From Clostridia bacterium (lineage in GTDB: Bacteria; Bacillota; Clostridia; Oscillospirales; CAG-272), in NCBI GenBank assembly GCA_017504335.1, contig JAFVRI010000174.1, positions 1-7,403 of the forward strand: a stretch of DNA of 7,403 bases, given 5' to 3'. Below the pieces are notes generated by a model. That model saw only the letters and a list, made by a program, of their open reading frames with translations. It was not told the origin of the DNA and made no database searches. The translations under genes were made by a program, and so were the position numbers. Shown in pieces: positions 1 to 6,108 of this stretch; positions within the stretch are counted from its first letter, which is position 1; the number at the start of each line of letters is the position of its first letter.

Positions 1-471
1 ACCGAGCAGATCGATGTTTCTGGCGGCGTCAAAGGTCTGTCCCGCAAAATCGGGATGGCTCTTGACCACATTCATGATCGCCTGAATGGTTTCGTTCGAG
101 AATCCGCAGACATAGGTCATGGGGTCCAGAACAATGTAATAAAGCGCGAAGATAATGGGAAGCTGAATCAGCATCGGCAGGCATCCGCCCATGGGGTTGA
201 AGCCTTCCTTTTGATACAGCTCCTGAATCTCCTGCTGCATTTTTTGCTTGGTAGGGGCATCGTCCCGTCCCGCATACTTCTTGCGGATTGCCATTTCCTT
301 GGGACGGAGTCTTGCCTGCTTGATGGAATTCTTCTGCTGCTTAATGCCGAAGGGCAACAGAATGATCTCAATGATGATCGCGAAGATAAACAGGGCAAGG
401 ATATACTGGTTTCCCATGATCCAGTTACAGAAACGGATCACGTAACCCATTGGCACGTTGATAATATCCAT
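1..471 (-). CDS. yidC: YidC/Oxa1 family membrane protein insertase (N-terminal 157 residues; gene runs off the left edge)
   Basis: YidC inserts and folds proteins in the cytoplasmic membrane, alone or with SecYEG. The visible part begins MDIINVPMGY and has a hydrophobic helix at about residues 21-40 ending in the LLP motif. A long basic/amphipathic stretch follows (about 43-90, including RLRPKEM and KYAGRDDAP), as in the cytoplasmic hairpin of Oxa1 proteins. Next comes the family signature FNPMGGCLPMLIQLPIIFALYYIV (about 91-114), the second membrane helix. The start is fixed: the codons immediately upstream are GTA, ACT and then TGA, so the ATG at 471 is the first possible start in this frame. 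No lipoprotein signal peptide or large extracytoplasmic domain precedes the first helix, unlike Gram-negative YidC and the lipoprotein forms of bacilli. It is the last visible gene of the rpmH-rnpA-yidD-yidC operon. Its translation start lies behind a hairpin (separate entry). The C-terminal part is outside the window. Confidence 0.96.
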   Translation of the reverse strand, partial: MDIINVPMGYVIRFCNWIMGNQYILALFIFAIIIEIILLPFGIKQQKNSIKQARLRPKEMAIRKKYAGRDDAPTKQKMQQEIQELYQKEGFNPMGGCLPMLIQLPIIFALYYIVLDPMTYVCGFSNETIQAIMNVVKSHPDFAGQTFDAARNIDLLG

Positions 472-509
472 TACAGTTCACTGTTTCCGCACACGGTGCG
501 GAAACTCCT
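472..509 (-). promoter_or_regulatory. Structured ribosome-binding region of yidC: SD, perfect hairpin, mini-ORF ending on the start codon
   Basis: Read on the minus strand, a good Shine-Dalgarno (AGGAG, 509-505) lies 33 nt before the yidC ATG, which is too far for direct use. Between them is a perfect inverted repeat, GTTTCCGCAC (505-496), loop CGT, GTGCGGAAAC (492-483), followed by 11 nt to the ATG. Folding would bring the SD to about normal distance from the ATG. Alternatively, the SD serves a GTG at 494-492 that opens a seven-codon reading frame (VCGNSEL) whose TAA overlaps the yidC start as TAATG, an arrangement typical of translational coupling. The repeat and distances are seen directly; either mechanism is inference. 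There is no T-run after the stem on the minus strand, so it does not look like a terminator of the operon. Confidence 0.55.
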
Positions 510-534
510 CTCTTTGTTTTTTGACCGCCTCGGG

Positions 535-807
535 TCATTCGTCATTGCTTGTTTCTTTCTCTCTCCGATCCCTTGTGTACTTGGGAATTTTTTTCGGAGG
601 CACGGGGTCGTACCCGCCCTTTCCGAAGGGGTTGCAGCGGAGGATCCGCCACACCGAAAGTCCGAAGCCCACAAAAAAGCCACGTTTCATAAATGCCTCA
701 ACGGCATAGCAGGAGCATGTAGGAGTATACCTACAGCAGGGATTTCGTTTTAGGGGAGACAGAAATTTTTGATAAAGGCGTATGAGCCAAACGCAAACAT
801 ACTTCAT
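535..807 (-). CDS. yidD: Membrane protein insertion efficiency factor YidD
   Basis: A 90-residue protein of the YidD family (DUF37/PF01809). It is a small membrane-associated factor thought to help YidC-dependent insertion of membrane proteins. The signature is complete: an N-terminal amphipathic/hydrophobic stretch (VWLIRLYQKFLSPL), the cysteine motif CCRYTPTCSCYA (about residues 24-35), then GFFVGFGLSVWRILRCNPFGKGGYDPVP (about 43-70). Family members usually have 70-90 residues, and the tail after DPVP here is basic and probably disordered. The ATG overlaps the rnpA stop codon as ATGA (807-804), indicating translational coupling with rnpA. The next gene downstream is yidC, its functional partner, after a 63-nt gap. 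Identification is firm; the exact biochemical role is only partly known for the family. Confidence 0.95.
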   Translation of the reverse strand: MKYVCVWLIRLYQKFLSPLKRNPCCRYTPTCSCYAVEAFMKRGFFVGFGLSVWRILRCNPFGKGGYDPVPPKKIPKYTRDRREKETSNDE

Positions 808-1190
808 GATGTTTTTTCTGTGGGGCTGATCATCCCCAATTTACGGAATGCGGTTTCCAGCTCGCGCATCACGTCCGTGCTTTTCTGACCGACAATGGCA
901 CCTCTGGCGCTGATCACGATCAGGTTCCCCGTGGGGAGCCCGTCACGAAGCGCTCGGTATGCCGCTCGGATGATCCGCTTGGCACGGTTGCGCACCACGG
1001 CACCGCCCACCTTTTTGGATACGGAAATCCCCAATCGGTTGATAAACCTCTTCTCGGGATTTGCCTCCCGCAGCTTCTTTGCCTTCAGATCCCGAAGCAC
1101 GTAGACCGCCACGTATTTTCCCACAAAGCGCTTGCCGCTCTTGTAGGTCTTCCCATACAGATGATTTTCCTTGATGGCAATTTCCTTCAT
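804..1190 (-). CDS. rnpA: Ribonuclease P protein component
   Basis: A 128-residue basic protein that binds the catalytic RNase P RNA (not in this window) and aids substrate recognition and 5' maturation of tRNAs. It shows the conserved N-terminal part (KSGKRFVGKYVAVYVL, about 17-32), the GISVSKKVGGAVVRNRAKR core (about 54-72) with the RNR motif at R67-N68-R69, and IIRAAYR after it. Length matches the usual 110-130 residues. The frame is open further upstream, to an ATG at 1292. I chose the ATG at 1190 because the extra 34 residues look unlike RnpA and lie in an intergenic stretch containing a long inverted repeat. There is only a poor Shine-Dalgarno before 1190 (GGACAAGAACAGT), so expression may be low or coupled. 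The stop overlaps the yidD start (ATGA). Confidence 0.94.
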   Translation of the reverse strand: MKEIAIKENHLYGKTYKSGKRFVGKYVAVYVLRDLKAKKLREANPEKRFINRLGISVSKKVGGAVVRNRAKRIIRAAYRALRDGLPTGNLIVISARGAIVGQKSTDVMRELETAFRKLGMISPTEKTS

Positions 1191-1239
1191 ACTGTTCTTG
1201 TCCGTTTCTACCCTTGACCTCTCCGTATGCCCCGATAGC

Positions 1240-1303
1240 AAAAACCCCGATGAACGTACAACAGGTCCTCTCGGTTCTGCCTTCCGGGTCATCGGTGGTT
1301 TTT
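1240..1303 (-). promoter_or_regulatory. Long stem-loop between rpmH and rnpA (possible partial terminator or processing site)
   Basis: AAAAACCCCGATGA at 1240-1253 and TCATCGGTGGTTTTT at 1289-1303 are inverted complements of one another. They give 14 base pairs with one bulged base and a 35-nt loop. On the minus-strand transcript the stem ends in GGTTTTTGC, so it resembles an intrinsic terminator with an unusually long loop and a short T-run. It lies 26 nt after the rpmH stop and 49 nt before the rnpA start. L34 is needed in large excess over RnpA, so a leaky terminator or RNase processing site would make sense, but this is inference from structure only. Confidence 0.45.
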
Positions 1304-1329
1304 ATGTTCTGAACATACAGATCAAGAAA

Positions 1330-1464
1330 TCAATAGGTCAGTCTTTTTCTGCCCTTTGCGCGTCTTCTCTTCAGGACGTTTCTGCCGTCGGCAGTAGCCA
1401 TTCTCTTTCTGAAGCCGTGCTCTTTCTTTCTCTGACGCTTTTTCGGTTGATAGGTTCTGAGCAT
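1330..1464 (-). CDS. rpmH: 50S ribosomal protein L34
   Basis: A 44-residue, very basic protein of the large ribosomal subunit. The sequence begins MLRTYQPKKRQRKKEHGFRK, continues with RMATADGRNVLKRRRAKGRK, and ends RLTY. This is the textbook L34 pattern (MKRTYQPxxRxRxxxHGFRxRMxTxxGRxVLxxRRxKGRxxL) at its normal length of 44 residues; the second residue is Leu where Lys is most common. An ideal Shine-Dalgarno, AAGGAGG (1480-1474), lies 9 nt before the ATG at 1464-1462. It is the first gene of the rpmH-rnpA-yidD-yidC operon, about 107 nt downstream of the inferred transcription start. Confidence 0.98.
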   Translation of the reverse strand: MLRTYQPKKRQRKKEHGFRKRMATADGRNVLKRRRAKGRKRLTY

Positions 1465-1571
1465 TTACTTGCACCTCCTTGCTTTTGTTTTCGATCCCGG
1501 ACGGGAATGGTCCGGAATAGATCCGGAAGCGTGTTGCTTTTCAGCCAAAAATACGCTTTTACATAATGACA
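1465..1571 (-). promoter_or_regulatory. Structured 5' leader of the rpmH operon
   Basis: The inferred leader is about 107 nt. Read on the minus strand it starts near an imperfect hairpin with outer arms AAGCGT (1558-1553) and ACGCTT (1532-1527) and an inner GCT-GAAA-AGC tetraloop stem. Two TCCGGAA copies follow on the plus strand (1511-1517 and 1522-1528), each centred on the palindrome TCCGGA and able to pair with each other. A TCCCG-GA-CGGGA palindrome (1495-1506) comes next, then the strong rpmH SD (1480-1474). I recognise no known riboswitch or ribosomal-protein leader. Pairings are seen by eye; a regulatory role is inference. Confidence 0.3.
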
Positions 1572-1577
1572 TCTTAT

Positions 1578-1606
1578 ATTAAACCACAAATCCGTTCATT
1601 TGTCAA
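1578..1606 (-). promoter_or_regulatory. Promoter of the rpmH-rnpA-yidD-yidC operon
   Basis: On the minus strand, TTGACA (1606-1601, perfect -35 consensus) is followed by a 17-nt spacer and TTTAAT (1583-1578, one mismatch to TATAAT). Transcription would start around 1571. The -35 box begins only 28 nt after the stop codon of the upstream beta-galactosidase gene. That gap is A/T-rich and has no GC-rich terminator stem. Confidence 0.85.
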
Positions 1607-1634
1607 GAACTTTTTTTATTTTTTCGAAAATTTC

Positions 1635-3656
1635 TTATTTTTTTAAAATCCGAACGTCAAATTTGTTCAAGCTGACGGAATCCACCGTCTCTCCCGATTC
1701 CATGTCGGTCCATGCATCTCCCAAGGCAATTTCGGTCTCCTTGCCCGAATAATTCTCCACAAAGAGGTAGCGGATCTCTCCGTCGTTCCGCTCATGCACC
1801 GTGCAAAGCTCGGGCAGCGGGGTTGCGATGGGCGCGTGAATATTCAGCTCGCCAAGAATCTTGTCGCACACGGCACCGAAGAAATCACCGCGGTCACGGA
1901 AGGTCTGGTAATAGGCTCTTCCCTTTCCGTATTCATTCACCGTCAGGGCGGGAGACGTTCCGTAGAAATCGTTTTTCAATTCCGCCAAGGAGGATGCTCC
2001 CTCGGTGTGCACGTACTCGGCGTAGTCCACACCCTCGTAGAGCTTGCCATCCATGGTGATCTCCAACCGATCCTCGGGATAGAAGGTGTCGATCTCCTCG
2101 TTCCAGATGCCGAACACCCTGCGGAGTCCGCCGCCGGGGAATCCGCCAAGATAGCAAAGGTCGGACTCATCCACCATGCCCAGCATATAGGTAGCATAGA
2201 GCGTACCGCCCTCGGCAACGAATTTCTCAAGACGGGCAACCGTATCCGAATCGGTCATATAGAGCATGGGAGCAATGACCAGATCGTATTTGGAAAGATC
2301 GCTGTGCGCGGAGACCACGTCGGTGGCAATGCCTCTCTTCCACAGCTCGGCATGATAGGTATAGACGGTTCTGCTGTACTGCTTGTCCTTCACCGCAAAG
2401 CCCTTACATAGTTCCAGCGCCCAACGGTTTTCCCAATCGTAAACGATCGCCACGCGGGCACGGACCTCGGTTCCGCAGATCTCGTCGATTGCCTTGAGGG
2501 TCGCTCCCGTCTCGGCAACCGCACGGAACACACGGGTGTTTTCACTTCCCTCGTGATCCACAATGGCGCCGTGGAGCTTTTCGTAGCCGCCTCTTCCCTT
2601 GCGGAACTGAAAATACTGCACCGTATCGCCGCCGTGGGCGATCGTTTGGATGGCGGACAGTCGATCCATGCCGGGTCTCTTCAACTTATTATATTCCCGC
2701 CAGCTCACCGCGCCGGGAACGCTTTCCATGAGCATATGCGGACGCTGCTTCATGGAGCGGAAGGTATCATGCCAGAAGGCAGCGCAAGCAGTCGTTCTTG
2801 CGTGGGTGGGACTGTGCCAGATGGGATAGCTGTCCCAAGAGATCACGTCCAGCTCCTTTGCCATTTCAAAATAGTTGATGTCCTCGTGCTCGGGCATCAT
2901 GTTGGTGGTCACGGGCAGATCGGGACAGAATTCACGGATGGCGGCGATCTCCGCCTTCATGAAATCCACGGTCTGGTAAGACGAAAACCGTTTGTGATCC
3001 AAATTCAGCCCCAGCACGCATTTTTCGCTGCGAGGACCGGGCATTTCTACCTGATCAAAGGAAGTATAGGCATGACTCCAGAAGGTGGTCCACCAAGCGG
3101 TATTCAGCTTGTGGATGTCTCCGTCATACCGTTTCTTTACAAATTCACGGAAGGCTTGCTGACACAGGGGGCAGTAGCACTTTCCGCTGTACTCATTGGA
3201 CAGATGCCACGCGATCACGGCGGGATGCTTGCCGTAGCGTTCCGCCAGGCGACGGTTCATCTCGGCTACCTTCTCACGGTAAACGGGAGAGGTATAGCAA
3301 TGGTTGTGTCGCGCGCCGTAGTGCATCCGACGGAGGCTGTCGTCCACCCTGAGCACCTCGGGGTACTTCTCCGCCATCCAGCGGGGACGGGCGCCCGACG
3401 GGGTCGCCAGCACCACTCTGCCGCCGTTTGCGTAGATCTTATCAATGATCTCATCGAGAAACGAGAAGTCGTATTTTCCTTCTTCGGGCTCCAGAGTCGC
3501 CCACGAAAAGATGCCCACGCTCATTTCGTTGCAGTTCGCCAAGCGCATCAGGCGCATATCCTCGTCCCAGATCTCCTTTTGGTCGATCCATTGCTCGGGG
3601 TTGTAATCTCCTCCGTGCAGGAAATGGGGGAATTTCTCATTGATGTACTGTTTCAT
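1635..3656 (-). CDS. GH42 family beta-galactosidase (cytoplasmic)
   Basis: A 673-residue glycoside hydrolase of family 42, a retaining enzyme that removes terminal beta-linked galactose. The N-terminal (beta/alpha)8 barrel (about 1-385) opens with FPHFLHGGDYNPEQW. The general acid/base is E155 in HLSNEY, and the nucleophile is E311 in HMLMESVPGAVSW. The four cysteines of the GH42 zinc site are present: C120, C160, C162 and C165 (CYCPLC). The trimerisation domain (about 390-600) and a small C-terminal beta domain (ending NKFDVRILKK) follow, so the protein is full length. There is no signal peptide, so it probably acts on imported oligosaccharides. I chose the ATG at 3656 because AGAGGA lies 9 nt upstream and the longer open frame would run back through the promoter. 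No transporter or regulator gene is adjacent. Substrate (lactose, galactan oligomers or host-glycan galactosides) cannot be told from sequence. Confidence 0.95.
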   Translation of the reverse strand: MKQYINEKFPHFLHGGDYNPEQWIDQKEIWDEDMRLMRLANCNEMSVGIFSWATLEPEEGKYDFSFLDEIIDKIYANGGRVVLATPSGARPRWMAEKYPEVLRVDDSLRRMHYGARHNHCYTSPVYREKVAEMNRRLAERYGKHPAVIAWHLSNEYSGKCYCPLCQQAFREFVKKRYDGDIHKLNTAWWTTFWSHAYTSFDQVEMPGPRSEKCVLGLNLDHKRFSSYQTVDFMKAEIAAIREFCPDLPVTTNMMPEHEDINYFEMAKELDVISWDSYPIWHSPTHARTTACAAFWHDTFRSMKQRPHMLMESVPGAVSWREYNKLKRPGMDRLSAIQTIAHGGDTVQYFQFRKGRGGYEKLHGAIVDHEGSENTRVFRAVAETGATLKAIDEICGTEVRARVAIVYDWENRWALELCKGFAVKDKQYSRTVYTYHAELWKRGIATDVVSAHSDLSKYDLVIAPMLYMTDSDTVARLEKFVAEGGTLYATYMLGMVDESDLCYLGGFPGGGLRRVFGIWNEEIDTFYPEDRLEITMDGKLYEGVDYAEYVHTEGASSLAELKNDFYGTSPALTVNEYGKGRAYYQTFRDRGDFFGAVCDKILGELNIHAPIATPLPELCTVHERNDGEIRYLFVENYSGKETEIALGDAWTDMESGETVDSVSLNKFDVRILKK

Positions 3657-3690
3657 AAGTCCGATTCCTCTCTTTTTATTGATCACGTCC

Positions 3691-3719
3691 ATTATACCAT
3701 ACCCTTTTCCGTTTGACAA
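3691..3719 (-). promoter_or_regulatory. Promoter of the GH42 beta-galactosidase gene
   Basis: On the minus strand, TTGTCA (3719-3714, one mismatch to the -35 consensus), 17-nt spacer, then TATAAT (3696-3691, perfect -10). The start of transcription would be near 3684, giving a leader of about 28 nt that contains the SD AGAGGA. A TGATCA palindrome (3680-3685) sits at the inferred start, but it is too short to be called an operator. Confidence 0.85.
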
Positions 3720-3737
3720 GAAAAAATGAAAAATAGA

Positions 3738-3766
3738 TTGATTCCCCGAGAAATTTATGATATAAT
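3738..3766 (+). promoter_or_regulatory. Promoter of the holA-kinase unit
   Basis: TTGATT (3738-3743) followed by a 17-nt spacer and a perfect TATAAT (3761-3766). Transcription would start near 3773, about 27 nt before the holA start. It is back-to-back with the beta-galactosidase promoter: the two -35 boxes are 18 bp apart, so a protein bound between them could affect both units. Confidence 0.8.
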
Positions 3767-3799
3767 AGATGTATTCTAATAAAAGGAAAGGAGACCGCC

Positions 3800-4837
3800 G
3801 TGGAGATCATCCGAGAAGACGTATTTCGCAAGCAACTGAAAAAAGGCCTATCGGGCGGTTATCTTTTCTATGGAGATGAGGACTACCTCAAGGGCTTTAC
3901 CCTGCGTTCGGTCAAGGAAGAGTTCTGCGCCGATCCCACCTTTGCCCTCTTCAACACCGTGGAGATCGACGCCATGGATTATTCTCCCGATGCCCTTCTG
4001 GATGCCATGATGCCCCTGCCCATGATGACCGACAAAAAGCTCATCACCCTGACGGGACTGAATCTTTCCCGCTTTCGTTCGGAGGAGATCGATGCCCTTG
4101 CGGACACCCTCAGCGCTTTGAAGGAATACGACTACAACGTGCTGATCCTTTCGGTCCCCGCGGGACAGATCGACGAAGGAACCCCAAAAAAGCCCTCCGC
4201 TCTTCTTACCAAGCTTGCCGAGCATCTGACCCCCGTCCACTTTGCCCCCGTTGTGGGCGCAAGACTTTGCGCGTGGGTAGGCAAGCATTTTACCCATCAC
4301 GGCGTTACCGCTTCCCCCGAGGTATGCACCTATCTGATCAACTATTGCGGAAGCTCCATGTTTACCCTTGCATCGGAAACCGAAAAGCTCTCCTACTACG
4401 TGCTCAGCCACGGCAGGCAGACGGTCACTAGGGAGGATGTGGAAAAGGTCTCGGTTGCCGAGCTGGATGCCGATACCTACGCGCTGACCAATGCCGTATT
4501 GGACGGCAACTACGAAAAGGCATTTCGTGCCTTGGAGGTCATGCGTTTCCGTCGGATCGAGCCTGTGATTGTTCTTTCTCAGGTATCCAAAACCCTTTGC
4601 GAGCTTGCCTGGATCAAGGCACTCCAAAAGGAGGGACTCGGTGCCGCGGAAATCTCCGCCGCGCTGAAATCCCAAAGGATCCCCGAATTCAAGGTTCGTC
4701 TCTATCTGTCCTCGGTGGCATCCAAATCCGAGCAAAAGCTGCGTCGAGCCATCGAGCTTTGCATGGAGGCAGACCGAATGCTCAAGCTTTCTCCCCAGGG
4801 TTATCAAGCCATTGAGCGGCTGATCGGCACGCTTTGA
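3800..4837 (+). CDS. holA: DNA polymerase III, delta subunit (clamp loader)
   Basis: A 345-residue HolA protein, the delta subunit of the clamp loader that opens the beta sliding clamp and loads it on primed DNA during replication. Visible family features are the N-terminal SGGYLFYGDEDYLKG segment (about 18-32), which matches the 'lyxlyGeexyl' start of HolA, and the DAMMPLPMMTDKKLITL segment (about 68-84) in the beta-binding region. The SSMFTLASETEKLSYYV helix region follows (about 186-202), then the C-terminal collar domain (about 215-345) ending YQAIERLIGTL. Length is normal (about 330-350). The start is a GTG at 3800 with AAAGGAG (3787-3793) 6 nt before it; no better ATG exists close by. 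A sugar-kinase-like gene follows 33 nt downstream, probably on the same transcript. This pairing shows no obvious functional logic. Confidence 0.93.
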   Translation: MEIIREDVFRKQLKKGLSGGYLFYGDEDYLKGFTLRSVKEEFCADPTFALFNTVEIDAMDYSPDALLDAMMPLPMMTDKKLITLTGLNLSRFRSEEIDALADTLSALKEYDYNVLILSVPAGQIDEGTPKKPSALLTKLAEHLTPVHFAPVVGARLCAWVGKHFTHHGVTASPEVCTYLINYCGSSMFTLASETEKLSYYVLSHGRQTVTREDVEKVSVAELDADTYALTNAVLDGNYEKAFRALEVMRFRRIEPVIVLSQVSKTLCELAWIKALQKEGLGAAEISAALKSQRIPEFKVRLYLSSVASKSEQKLRRAIELCMEADRMLKLSPQGYQAIERLIGTL

Positions 4838-4870
4838 TCTTGTAATAATGTAAAGAAAGGAACCAAAGCC

Positions 4871-5974
4871 ATGAAGCTTTCTCAGATCCAGGAAATTTTT
4901 TTGAAATTTGACATTCCCTCTCCCCCCATCTCCTTTTCCGCCAAGCAGAGCGGAAACATCAACCGCACCTACGCGGTAACCACCGCTGACGGTGTGCAAT
5001 ACATTCTGCAGCGGGTCAATACCTACGTGTTCAAGGATCCCGATGCTCTGATGGAAAACGTGGCGAACGTCACGGCATTCTTAGCGAAAAAGATCAAAAG
5101 AAACGGCGGAGATCCCATGCGGGAAACGCTGAATCTGCTCCCTGCCAAAAACGGAGGCTACTATTACCGCGATCCCGAGGATGATGCCATCTGGCGCATT
5201 TATTATCTGGTCACCGATACCATTGCCTATGATGCCGCTGTGCGGTCGGGCATTCTCTATGAAGCGGCAAAGGCATTCGGAGAATTCCAGCGTCAGCTGG
5301 AGGATTATCCCGCCGAGACCCTTCATGACACCATTCCCGATTTCCACAATACCGCCAAACGCTACGAGGCATTTGAGACAGCGGTCGCCGCAGACGAGGC
5401 AGGAAGAGTCGCCTCGGTGGCAGAGGAGATCGAAATGCTTCGCGCCCTCAAGCCCTATGCGTCCCTGATCGTTACGGGGATCGAGGAGGGCAGGATCCCT
5501 GTCCGTGTAACCCATAACGATACCAAGCTGAACAACATCCTCATGGATGCCGAAAGCGGACGCGGTCTGTGCGTCATTGATCTGGATACGGTCATGCCCG
5601 GCTCCCTCCTTTACGATTTTGGCGACAGCATTCGCTTTGCCGCCAACAATACCGCCGAGGACGACCCCGATCTCTCTCGCATTTTCCTGCGACTTGACCT
5701 TTACGAGGAATATGTTTCGGGCTTCCTCAAGGGCGTAGGCGATGCCATTACCAAGGATGAGATCGCCCTGCTTCCCGAATCGGTGCTGATTCTCACCTAT
5801 GAGTTGGCGCTTCGCTTCATGACCGATTATCTGAACGGAGATAAGTATTTCAAGATCCTCTCCCCCGATCATAATCTGGTGCGTACCCGCGCCCAGCTCC
5901 GCCTTGCCGAGGACATTCGCCAAAAGCTCCCTCTCCTCCGCGTCATGACCGAGAAATATACGAAGAAGCAGTAA
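4871..5974 (+). CDS. Phosphotransferase (APH fold), probable sugar kinase related to N-acetylhexosamine 1-kinase
   Basis: A 367-residue kinase of the aminoglycoside-phosphotransferase superfamily. The N-lobe carries the segment YILQRVNTYVFKDPDALM (about 44-61), typical of the NahK-like branch that phosphorylates N-acetylhexosamines at C1, rather than of antibiotic-resistance enzymes. The catalytic loop is HNDTKLNN (H215 to N222): D217 would be the catalytic base and N222 a metal ligand. D237 in VIDLDTVMPG is the second metal ligand (equivalent of DFG). The length is close to NahK (about 360). An AAAGGAA SD sits about 8 nt before the ATG. It follows holA by 33 nt without a terminator and is closed by the hairpin at 6011-6057, so the two are probably co-transcribed. 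NahK works downstream of lacto-N-biose or galacto-N-biose phosphorylase, and no such gene is visible here. Superfamily is firm; substrate is inference. Confidence 0.8.
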   Translation: MKLSQIQEIFLKFDIPSPPISFSAKQSGNINRTYAVTTADGVQYILQRVNTYVFKDPDALMENVANVTAFLAKKIKRNGGDPMRETLNLLPAKNGGYYYRDPEDDAIWRIYYLVTDTIAYDAAVRSGILYEAAKAFGEFQRQLEDYPAETLHDTIPDFHNTAKRYEAFETAVAADEAGRVASVAEEIEMLRALKPYASLIVTGIEEGRIPVRVTHNDTKLNNILMDAESGRGLCVIDLDTVMPGSLLYDFGDSIRFAANNTAEDDPDLSRIFLRLDLYEEYVSGFLKGVGDAITKDEIALLPESVLILTYELALRFMTDYLNGDKYFKILSPDHNLVRTRAQLRLAEDIRQKLPLLRVMTEKYTKKQ

Positions 5975-6010
5975 GGTTATGCGAAATCCGTCGGTATAAA
6001 AAGACAAATA

Positions 6011-6057
6011 CCCCTCACAGAACCGAGTCACAGGGCTCGGACTGTGGGGGTTATTTT
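6011..6057 (+). terminator. Intrinsic terminator of the holA-kinase unit
   Basis: The outer stem pairs CCCCTCACAG (6011-6020) with CTGTGGGGG (6042-6050), allowing one bulge or G-T pair at 6015. An inner stem pairs CCGAG (6023-6027) with CTCGG (6036-6040) around an 8-nt loop. TTATTTT follows at 6051-6057. It lies 36 nt after the kinase stop codon and directly before the accessory region. The hexamer TCACAG occurs both in the outer left arm (6015-6020) and in the loop (6028-6033). Confidence 0.85.
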
Positions 6058-6108
6058 GATGATACATACCATCAGCTCCGTGGCAAAGAGCGAGCAAGGT
6101 TCAAGGAA

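Noticed and set aside
55..753. 232-codon plus-strand frame opposite yidC and yidD
   Set aside because: Both opposite genes are unmistakable family members, and the plus-strand translation has no motif or SD.
1191..1292. 34-residue N-terminal extension of RnpA from the ATG at 1292
   Set aside because: The extension is not RnpA-like, overlaps the long stem-loop and would make the protein much longer than the family norm.
1481..1634. Replication origin upstream of rpmH
   Set aside because: It was considered because of the usual rpmH-oriC linkage, but there is no TTATNCACA box cluster or dnaA gene in the window.
2553..3716. 387-codon open frame on the plus strand opposite the beta-galactosidase gene
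   Set aside because: It is a mirror of the biased codon use of a clear GH42 gene. The protein is rich in His, Val and Gly without any domain, and it has no ribosome binding site.
3657..3719. 21-residue N-terminal extension of the beta-galactosidase
   Set aside because: It would cover the TATAAT/TTGTCA promoter. The ATG at 3656 has a well-spaced SD and fits the GH42 start.
3848..4999. 383-codon open frame opposite holA and the kinase start
   Set aside because: It spans two real genes on the other strand, shows no domain and has the low-complexity Gly/His/Leu look of an antisense shadow.
5081..6097. 338-codon open frame opposite the kinase, beginning beyond its terminator
   Set aside because: It is a shadow of the kinase coding frame, with no recognisable motif. 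Its start region runs through the terminator hairpin.
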